The notes under the pieces were generated by a model, which worked only from the letters and a program-made list of their open reading frames with translations, was not told the origin of the DNA and made no database searches. 11,984 nt of DNA. Source: an uncultured Oscillibacter sp. Its GTDB lineage: Bacteria > Bacillota > Clostridia > Oscillospirales > Oscillospiraceae. Shown here one piece after another: positions 5,734 through 11,984 of the stretch; the stretch's first letter is position 1, and every line of letters starts with the position of its first letter. Position numbers and translations under genes: made by a program. Location: contig CAJFNE010000040.1 in assembly GCA_904393855.1 (NCBI GenBank), positions 1-11,984 of the forward strand, in the 5' to 3' direction.

Positions 5734-6372
5734 ATGTGTACGGAGACCTTCCTCCATCTTCCGGAAGAGAAAAAGCATCGGTTCCTGGAAGCCGCCTGGG
5801 AGGAGTTCACCACCGTCAGCTTCGCGTCGGCGTCCATCAACCAGATCATCCGGCGGGCGGGGATTCCGCGGGGCAGCTTTTACCAGTACTTTTCAGACAA
5901 GTCGGACCTGTTCTTCTATCTGATGAACCTCATCGGAGCTCACTTCTCCGAGGAGCTGCGAAAGACTGTTCTCCAGACCGGCGGAAACCTGTTTCGCACA
6001 CTCCTGCTCTGCTTTGACCGCCTGGTACAAAAGGGGCCCGCTGCGGACTACATGTTTGACCGCTGCCTGCGGATCATCCAGCTGAATCCCGAGATCTTTT
6101 TCCAGATCACCCTGTCCAGCCGGCCGGATCACTGCTTCCTGGAGGCCGCCTGGACCCAGGTGGACCTGTCCGCGTTCCGCAGCCGGGACCCGGACTATGT
6201 GTACCAGGTCTTTCTGCTGGCCCTGCTGGCTCTGGCCGCGGCGGTGCGGGATACCCTGGCCAAGCCGGAGAACAGCGAGCTGCACCGCCGGGCTCTGGTA
6301 CAGCGGCTTACCATCATTCAATCCGGCTGTCTGGCCGAGAGAGATTCCACGAAGGAGGTACCCTATGCGTAA
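5734..6372 (+). CDS. TetR/AcrR-family transcriptional repressor
   Basis: This 212-residue protein is probably the local repressor of the efflux operon. The N-terminal domain has the TetR helix-turn-helix at about residues 32-60, with SINQIIRRAGIPRGSFYQYFSDKSDLF, including the near-universal G-S-F-Y-x-Y-F motif. The C-terminal part (about 65-205) is helical and would bind the inducer; I cannot assign the ligand. I chose ATG 5734 because AAAGGAGGG lies at 5719-5726. The upstream in-frame ATG at 5680 would make the operator palindromes part of the coding sequence and has no ribosome site. The gene is first in the operon, behind the promoter at 5645-5674, and its end overlaps the next gene by 8 bp. 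Regulator and pump are therefore made from the same transcript, giving negative feedback. Confidence 0.92.
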   Translation: MCTETFLHLPEEKKHRFLEAAWEEFTTVSFASASINQIIRRAGIPRGSFYQYFSDKSDLFFYLMNLIGAHFSEELRKTVLQTGGNLFRTLLLCFDRLVQKGPAADYMFDRCLRIIQLNPEIFFQITLSSRPDHCFLEAAWTQVDLSAFRSRDPDYVYQVFLLALLALAAAVRDTLAKPENSELHRRALVQRLTIIQSGCLAERDSTKEVPYA

Positions 6373-7723
6373 GAAATGGATGGCCCTGGCCCTGGTGCTG
6401 GCACTCACACTCTCCTGGTGCGCGGTGTCCGCCCTGGCCGAGGAGACCGGCCCCGAGGACACCCAGGCAGAGGAGACCGGGGAGGGCGCGGAAACCGGAG
6501 CGGCCCCGGAGGGGGAGGAACCGGCGGAGGGCGCTGAAGAGGAGCCCACCTCCCCGGCGGGCCCGGACCCGGCCCCGGAGACGGACCCGGAGACCGGCGA
6601 GCTCATCGACACCGGCTATGTGCCAGACCCCGTGGGCAGCGTCACGTTCGAGAACGTGGAGCGCCGCATGCGGGAGGGCAATCTGCAGGTGCTGGCTTTG
6701 CAGGAGACCGTGGACATGCTCAACAGCATCGACTACGAGGACCTGCAGGAGGATCTGCGCCAGCAGCTCAATCAGATCGCCCAGGGGCAGTGGTACATGG
6801 TCCTGCTGGGTCAGAGCGGCACCCTGGCCTACGAGCAGATGGACCAGGCCTACGACGCGGTCCGGGAGCAGTTCGACGCCATCAAGGACGGCGAGATGCA
6901 AAAGGACAATGCCGACGCCCTGCGCAACGTCCAGAATCTGCAGGACCAGATCATTATGGCCGGCGAGGCCACCTATGTGGCCCTGGCCACCATGGAGCTG
7001 CAGGAGGCCTCCCTGGAGCGGCAGCTGGAGGCCACCAACCGCACGGTGGAGGAGATGGAGCTGCGCTATCAGATGGGGCAGATCTCCGCCCTGCAGCTGT
7101 CCCAGGCCAAGTCCGGGCAGACCAGCCTTGCCAGCGCGCTGGAGACCCTGCGGATGAATCTCCGCACCTACAAGACCCAGCTGCAGATGCTGCTGGGCGC
7201 GGAGATGACCGGCGAGCTGGAACTGGGGGCGGTCCCCGCCGTCACCGAGGAGCAGCTGGCCTCCATGGACGTGGAGGCGGACCTCCTCGCCGCCAAGGAG
7301 CGCAGCTACGAGCTGCTGGACGCCTCCAACACCCTGGAGGACGAGCGGGAGTCCTTTGAGGACAACTACAGCTACAACAGCACCAGCCTCACCTCCCAGC
7401 AGGCGCTGCACACCTGGCAGGCGGCCCAGTACACCTATGACAACACGGTGCAGGACTATGAGCGGCGGTTCCGCCTGCTCTATGACCAGGTCAATGACTA
7501 CCAGCAGATCTGGGAGGCCAGCAAGGTCTCCCTGGAGACCCAGAAGCTCAGCTACGCCGCCTCGGAGCTGCAGTATGAGCAGGGGACCATCTCCCACAAC
7601 GCCCTGCTGACCGCCCGGGACGAGCTCTCCGACGCGGAGGAGGCCGTCCAGAGCGCCGCCATCGACCTGTTCTCCGCCTACAACACCTACTGCTGGGCCG
7701 TGCAGAACGGTATCCTGAACTGA
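6365..7723 (+). CDS. TolC/OEP-family-like secreted coiled-coil protein of an RND efflux system
   Basis: This 452-residue protein starts with a signal peptide (1-25, cut predicted at ALA|EE) followed by a Glu/Pro/Gly-rich linker (about 26-90) that is strongly acidic. The rest is mostly long amphipathic helices with two OEP-type repeats. One is at about 221-278, with RYQMGQISALQLSQAKS and a closing MLLGAE; the other is at about 390-449, with QYEQGTISHNALLTARDEL and a closing AVQNG. This pattern marks TolC-like outer channels. I see no clear amphipathic beta-strand blocks between the helices, so an outer-membrane barrel may be missing. ATG 6365 has AAGGAGG at 6352-6358 and gives a clean signal peptide. 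There is no lipobox (LSWC has Trp at -1). It lies between tetR and the adaptor gene, as expected for the outer part of a tripartite pump. Confidence 0.82.
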   Translation: MRKKWMALALVLALTLSWCAVSALAEETGPEDTQAEETGEGAETGAAPEGEEPAEGAEEEPTSPAGPDPAPETDPETGELIDTGYVPDPVGSVTFENVERRMREGNLQVLALQETVDMLNSIDYEDLQEDLRQQLNQIAQGQWYMVLLGQSGTLAYEQMDQAYDAVREQFDAIKDGEMQKDNADALRNVQNLQDQIIMAGEATYVALATMELQEASLERQLEATNRTVEEMELRYQMGQISALQLSQAKSGQTSLASALETLRMNLRTYKTQLQMLLGAEMTGELELGAVPAVTEEQLASMDVEADLLAAKERSYELLDASNTLEDERESFEDNYSYNSTSLTSQQALHTWQAAQYTYDNTVQDYERRFRLLYDQVNDYQQIWEASKVSLETQKLSYAASELQYEQGTISHNALLTARDELSDAEEAVQSAAIDLFSAYNTYCWAVQNGILN

Positions 7724-7746
7724 CCTACATAGAGGAGTAATCTGCC

Positions 7747-9018
7747 ATGAAAGATCAACGCATTCCCTCCCTCCTGCTGGCCGCCGCGCTGACGCTGACC
7801 CTGTCCGCCTGCGGCGGCGAGGAGGAGACCCCGCAGGAGGCTGCCGGCATCGCCGTGCAGGTCCAGACCGTCCTGGCGGACACCATCGCCACGGAGAACC
7901 GGGTCTCCGGCCAGATCAGCGCCGACAATTCCTCCACCATCCTGATCTCCAGCGCCGCCAAGTGCACGGACGTGTACTTCCAGGCCGGCGATCTGGTGGA
8001 AGCCGGCGATATCCTCTGTACCCTGGACCTGGGCAGCTCCCTGTCCAGCTACAACGCGGCCCGCATTAACTATAACTCTGCGGTCCAGAGCTATCAGGAC
8101 CAGCAGGCCATTCTGGACAAGCAGGTACAGCTGGCTCAGGAGAACGTGGCCAACACCCAGGCCCTCTTTGAGATCGGCGCCGCCTCCCAGCTGGAGGTGG
8201 ATCAGGCGGAGGTGAACTACCAGACCGCCGTGGCTACCCGGAACTCCACCTTGTCCCAGCTGGAGGCCGGCATCCAGAGCGCCCAGAGCAGCCTGGACCA
8301 GCTGGACACCGCCCTGGAGAACGTGGACGCATCCGGCAATGTCATCGCCCCCATCTCCGGCACCCTGGCCACCATGAATGCCCAGGCGGGCAGCTTCATC
8401 TCCAACAGCCTGCCCCTGGCCGTCATTGAGGGCGGCGAGGCGATGAAGGTCACCGTCTCCGTCTCCGAGGTGCTGGTGCCCCAACTGGCCATCGGCGACG
8501 AGGCGGAGGTCACGGTGGACGCCGCGGACCAGACCTTTACCGCCGCCGTCCGCTCCGTGGAGCGGGCCGCCAACGCGCAGACCAGCCTGTACACCGTCAC
8601 CCTGACGGTTCCCGCCGACGTGAGCGGCCTCCTCTCCGGCATGTTCGCCGACGTGACTTTCCGCACCAATGTGTCCGAGAACACCCTGGTCATCCCCTCC
8701 GACGCCATCCTCACCAGCGAGGACACCCAGTACGTCTTCGTGGTGGAGGATGATGCCGCCCGCTACGTGGAGGTCACCGCCGGCCTCACCGGCAACGGCG
8801 TCACGGAGGTTCTCTCCGGCCTGACCGAGGGCCAGCAGCTGGTGGTGGTGGGCCAGCAGTACCTGGCGGACGGCGACCCGGTCCGCATCGTGGACGGCAC
8901 CTCCGGCGTCACCGACACGGCGGAGGGGGATGCCGGTACAGCCTCCGATGAGGACGGGACGGACACCGGTGGCACGCCTCCTGAGAAGAACACGCCCACA
9001 GAAGGCGGGGAGGCGTAA
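7747..9018 (+). CDS. RND efflux membrane-fusion (periplasmic adaptor) lipoprotein, HlyD/AcrA type
   Basis: This 423-residue adaptor should link the RND permease to the TolC-like partner. A lipoprotein signal ends in the lipobox LSAC with Cys22, so it is probably anchored to the outer face of the cell membrane. Domains in order are: first half of the lipoyl/barrel-sandwich fold (about 52-95, with GDLVEAGDILCTLD), a helical hairpin (about 96-190), second lipoyl half (about 197-228, VIAPISGTLATMNAQAGSFI), beta-barrel (about 232-307) and membrane-proximal domain (about 311-383, ending in GQQYLADGDPVRIV). A Thr/Gly/Asp-rich acidic tail (384-423) follows that adaptors such as AcrA do not need. The start has GAGGAG at 7732-7737. 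It lies 23 bp after the TolC-like gene and 6 bp before the permease gene, so the three are an operon. Confidence 0.93.
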   Translation: MKDQRIPSLLLAAALTLTLSACGGEEETPQEAAGIAVQVQTVLADTIATENRVSGQISADNSSTILISSAAKCTDVYFQAGDLVEAGDILCTLDLGSSLSSYNAARINYNSAVQSYQDQQAILDKQVQLAQENVANTQALFEIGAASQLEVDQAEVNYQTAVATRNSTLSQLEAGIQSAQSSLDQLDTALENVDASGNVIAPISGTLATMNAQAGSFISNSLPLAVIEGGEAMKVTVSVSEVLVPQLAIGDEAEVTVDAADQTFTAAVRSVERAANAQTSLYTVTLTVPADVSGLLSGMFADVTFRTNVSENTLVIPSDAILTSEDTQYVFVVEDDAARYVEVTAGLTGNGVTEVLSGLTEGQQLVVVGQQYLADGDPVRIVDGTSGVTDTAEGDAGTASDEDGTDTGGTPPEKNTPTEGGEA

Positions 9019-9024
9019 CCGCCT

Positions 9025-11984
9025 ATGAGTATGGCAAAATTCTGCATCAAGCACAAGGTCACCACCCTGCTGGCGGTGATCATGATCTCCATTTTCGGCG
9101 TGGCCTTCACCACCCAGCTGCAGATGTCCCTGCTGCCGGATATGGAGGCCCCCATGGCCGTGGTCATGTGCTACTACAATGGCGCCACCCCCGAGGACAT
9201 CGAGGAGCTGGTGACCCGCCCCCTGGAGTCGGCCATCATGTCGGTCCCCGGCGTGGAGTCCGTGTCCTCCACCTCGTCGGACAGTGTCAGCCAGATCCAG
9301 GTGACCTATGTGGAGAACACGGACCTGGACATCGCCGCCACCAAGCTGCGGGAGGAGTTCGACATGCTCTCCCTGCCGGACGGCGCCACGGACCCGGTCA
9401 TCGTCAACATCAACATCAGCGAGATCATGCCCTCCGCCATCATCGCCCTCATGGGCGACAACCTGGCGTCCCTCCAGTCCCTGGCGGAGGATACCGTGGC
9501 TCCCGCCCTGGAGCGGATCGACGGCGTGGCCTCCGTCACCGTCAGCGGCGGCGTGACCCAGCAGATCGAGGTCCAGGTGGACGCCGCCCGGGCGGCGGGC
9601 TACGGCCTCTCCAACAGCTATATCTCCCAGTTCCTGGCGGCGGAGAACCTGCTCTACCCCGGCGGCGAGATCCAGAATGGCTCCAAGAGTCTGACCGTCA
9701 GCACGGACGCCAAGTTCCAGTCCGTGGAGGATGTGGCCAACATGCTCATCACTCTGCCCACCGGCGGCACTGTCCGCCTGGGCGAGGTGGCCGACGTGTC
9801 CCTCCAGTCCCAGAACACGGACACGGTGGCCCAGATGGACGGCGCCTCCAGCGTCATTCTCCAAGTCTCCAAGCAGTCCGGCGCCAATGAGGCCGCCACT
9901 GCTGAAGCGGTGGCAGCGCGCATGGCGGAGCTGGCGGCAGAAAATCCCAGCATCCAGTATGCCGCCCCGTACCTGGCCTCTGACTACATCAATCTGTCCG
10001 TGGAGTCCGCCCTGCAGAATATTCTTTTAGGCGTGGTGCTGGCGGCCATTGTGGTGTTCCTATTCCTGTGGCGCTGGGGCGCCACGCTGACCATCGCCAT
10101 ATCCATGCCGGTGTGCATCCTGTCGGTGTTCGTGCTCATGAATGTGTGGGATCTGACGCTGAACATGATGAGCCTGGGCGGCATCGCCATGGGCGTGGGT
10201 ATGATTGTGGACAACTCCATTGTGGTCCTGGAGAATATCTACCGCTTCTCCCGGGAGGGCCATGACCGCCTGAGCGCCTGCGTGGACGGCACCAAGGAGG
10301 TCACCACCGCCGTCATCGCCTCCACCCTGACCACCGTGGCCGTGTTCCTGCCCCTGGGCCTCACCGGCGGCATGGCCGGCATGCTGTTCAAGGACTTCTG
10401 CCTGACGATCTCTTTCCTGATCCTGGGTTCCCTGCTGATCGCCCTCACCTGGGTACCCCTGCTTTGCTACATGCTGCTGGACGAGGGGAAGGTCCAGCGG
10501 GACGAACTGAAGCGGGCCGGCCGGCCGAAAAACGCCTTCTTCACCCGGTGCGGCCAGTGGATTCAGAAGCTCTATGACCACTATATGCGTCTGCTGGACT
10601 ACTTCCTGCACCATCTGAAAGTGGGCATGCTGGTCTCTTTTGGCCTGGTGGCCGTCTTTGCCGTCTGCTGCCTGAGCACCAACATGGTGCTGATGCCGGA
10701 GATGGACCAGAGCCAGGTCACCGTCTCCATCAGCACCCCCATCGGCTCCGAGGTGGAGGAGACCAGCGCCTACGCCGACCGGGTGGTTTCCATCGCCCAG
10801 GAGGAGATTCCGGAACTGGAGAGCCTCTACTATATCGCCCAGGCGGAGTCCGCCTCTGTCACGCTGAACCTGGTGGGCAGAACGGAGCGGGACCGCAGCA
10901 GCGGTGAGGTGGCGGACTCCCTGCGGCCGCTCCTGCAGGATCTCGCCGGCTGTGAGATCGCCGTCAACGCCATGGACATGACCGCCATGCTGGGCGGCAG
11001 CGATATCAGCGTGGAGATCTCCGGCGAGGACTACAATACCCTCACCCTGATCGCCGACGACCTGCTGCGGGAGATCTCCCAGCTGGAGGACGCGGTGGAC
11101 GTGGTCAGCTCCGTGGCCGAGCAGGTGCCCCAGGTGGAGGTCACCATCAACCGGGAGGCCGCCGCCCGGTACGGGCTCACCGCCGCCACCATCGGCGCCG
11201 CCGTCCGGTCCGAGCTCACCGGCGAGACCGCCACCACGGTCACCATCGACAACCAGGAGCTGGACGTGGTGGTCATGGGCGACGGCGCTACAGCCGCCAG
11301 CCTGGATGCCCTGCGCTCCATGGCGGTGTCCACCGCCATGGGCGGCTACGTCCCCTTGAGCTCCGTGGCCCAGGTGGAGGTGGTGCAGGCCCCTCAGACC
11401 ATCACCCGGGTCAATCAGTCCCGCCAGGTCAGCATCACCGGCGACACCATCAGCGGCGACGCCACGGCTATGACAGAGCAACTCACGGCGATCCTGAACA
11501 ACTACTCCATGCCGGAGGGTTACACCGCCGAGCTGACGGGCAGCTACTCGGACATGATGGAGAACTTCTCCGACCTGCTGCTGGCCCTGCTGGTGGCCAT
11601 CGGTCTGGTGTACTTTGTCCTGGCTGCGCAGTTTGAGTCCTTCCTGATGCCGGTCATCGTCATGATGATCCTGCCGGTGGCCTTCACCGGCGCCCTGTTC
11701 GCCCTGCCGCTGACGGGCCGGGACCTGTCCATGATCTCCCTGGTGGCCCTGATCATGCTGGCGGGTACGGTGGTCAACAACTCCATCGTCCTGGTGGAGT
11801 ATATCAAGATCCGCCGGGAGATGGGGGAGGATCGGATCACCGCCATCCTCCACGCCTGTCCCCTCCGCATCCGTCCCATCATGATGACCACCCTGACCAC
11901 GGTGCTGGCCATGGTCCCCATGGCCTTCGGCATGGGCGACACCAATGAGATGATGAGCGACATGGGCATCACCATGATGAGCGG
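9025..11984 (+). CDS. RND-family efflux permease (AcrB/SwrC-like, HAE1 type), 3'-truncated by the window edge
   Basis: The frame is open from ATG 9025 to the window end: 986 codons without a stop. A full-length member is about 1,040 residues, so about 50 are missing. TM1 lies at about 12-31, followed by a porter domain (NGATPEDIEELVTRPLE). TM2-TM6 lie at about 332-480, a second porter domain at about 555-850, and TM8-TM11 at about 852-971; TM12 is cut off. AAQFESFLMPVIVMMILPVAF and RPIMMTTLTTVLAM are RND signatures. TM4 reads GVGMIVDNSIVVLENIYR, with Asp396 and Asn397 where AcrB has Asp407 and Asp408. TM10 reads VVNNSIVLVEYI, with Asn918 near AcrB Lys940. The start uses GGGGAGG (9007-9013) at the end of the adaptor gene; ATG 9031 is a less well-spaced alternative. 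Likely substrates are toxic amphiphiles or drugs, but none can be named. Confidence 0.93.
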   Translation, partial: MSMAKFCIKHKVTTLLAVIMISIFGVAFTTQLQMSLLPDMEAPMAVVMCYYNGATPEDIEELVTRPLESAIMSVPGVESVSSTSSDSVSQIQVTYVENTDLDIAATKLREEFDMLSLPDGATDPVIVNINISEIMPSAIIALMGDNLASLQSLAEDTVAPALERIDGVASVTVSGGVTQQIEVQVDAARAAGYGLSNSYISQFLAAENLLYPGGEIQNGSKSLTVSTDAKFQSVEDVANMLITLPTGGTVRLGEVADVSLQSQNTDTVAQMDGASSVILQVSKQSGANEAATAEAVAARMAELAAENPSIQYAAPYLASDYINLSVESALQNILLGVVLAAIVVFLFLWRWGATLTIAISMPVCILSVFVLMNVWDLTLNMMSLGGIAMGVGMIVDNSIVVLENIYRFSREGHDRLSACVDGTKEVTTAVIASTLTTVAVFLPLGLTGGMAGMLFKDFCLTISFLILGSLLIALTWVPLLCYMLLDEGKVQRDELKRAGRPKNAFFTRCGQWIQKLYDHYMRLLDYFLHHLKVGMLVSFGLVAVFAVCCLSTNMVLMPEMDQSQVTVSISTPIGSEVEETSAYADRVVSIAQEEIPELESLYYIAQAESASVTLNLVGRTERDRSSGEVADSLRPLLQDLAGCEIAVNAMDMTAMLGGSDISVEISGEDYNTLTLIADDLLREISQLEDAVDVVSSVAEQVPQVEVTINREAAARYGLTAATIGAAVRSELTGETATTVTIDNQELDVVVMGDGATAASLDALRSMAVSTAMGGYVPLSSVAQVEVVQAPQTITRVNQSRQVSITGDTISGDATAMTEQLTAILNNYSMPEGYTAELTGSYSDMMENFSDLLLALLVAIGLVYFVLAAQFESFLMPVIVMMILPVAFTGALFALPLTGRDLSMISLVALIMLAGTVVNNSIVLVEYIKIRREMGEDRITAILHACPLRIRPIMMTTLTTVLAMVPMAFGMGDTNEMMSDMGITMMS

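Noticed and set aside
6314..7597. 427-residue open frame on the minus strand
   Set aside because: It is antisense to the TolC-like gene and is a Leu/Gly/His-rich shadow of its codons with no supporting ribosome site.
7687..9864. 725-residue open frame on the minus strand
   Set aside because: It lies antisense to the adaptor and permease genes and is rich in His, Gly and Val, as expected from the complement of GC-rich codons. It has no recognisable domain.
10060..11853. 597-residue open frame on the minus strand
   Set aside because: It is antisense to the RND permease, which is continuous with clear family motifs. The minus-strand product is a His/Gln/Asp-rich shadow.
1..11984. tRNA or rRNA genes, CRISPR arrays, integrase or IS elements
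   Set aside because: I saw no cloverleaf, regular spacer-repeat array or transposase-like protein on either strand. This is a visual search, so degenerate elements could be missed.

Overview
The window is GC-rich, with a strong preference for G or C in third codon positions. It looks like a Clostridia genome, most likely of the Oscillospiraceae type (inference). The evidence is a PHP-type histidinol phosphatase, a fused hisIE, strong AAGGAGG-type ribosome sites, a lipoprotein efflux adaptor, and intergenic DNA packed with palindromes. I cannot assign a species.

Positions 1-5599 hold the 3' part of a histidine biosynthesis cluster, all on the + strand: hisH (5' end outside the window), a NimA/PPOX-type flavoprotein, hisA, hisF, a gene-free stretch of about 975 bp, bifunctional hisIE, a PHP histidinol phosphatase and a HAD phosphatase. 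It closes with a strong intrinsic terminator at 5562-5599. HisH and HisF form imidazole glycerol phosphate synthase, HisA supplies its substrate, HisIE catalyses the two steps before HisA, and the PHP enzyme makes histidinol. The PPOX and HAD genes have no known place in the pathway.

The gap at 2439-3413 appears to be a mosaic of short palindromic repeats, not a gene. It includes two 29-bp REP-like elements in opposite orientation. Each has a GTAG-type head, an 8-bp stem and a 6-nt loop, and they differ by compensatory base changes.

Positions 5645-11984 hold a second operon. A consensus promoter and two near-identical operator palindromes precede a TetR regulator. A TolC/OEP-like secreted protein, a lipoprotein membrane-fusion protein and an RND permease (3' end outside the window) follow. 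This is a self-regulated tripartite efflux system of diderm design in what is probably a single-membrane bacterium. The TolC-like protein seems to lack outer-membrane barrel strands, and the permease has Asn at two of the three AcrB proton-relay positions I aligned by eye.

Nothing here is plainly a wholly new system. The most unusual items are the REP-like pair splitting the his cluster and the monoderm-style TolC/MFP/RND set.
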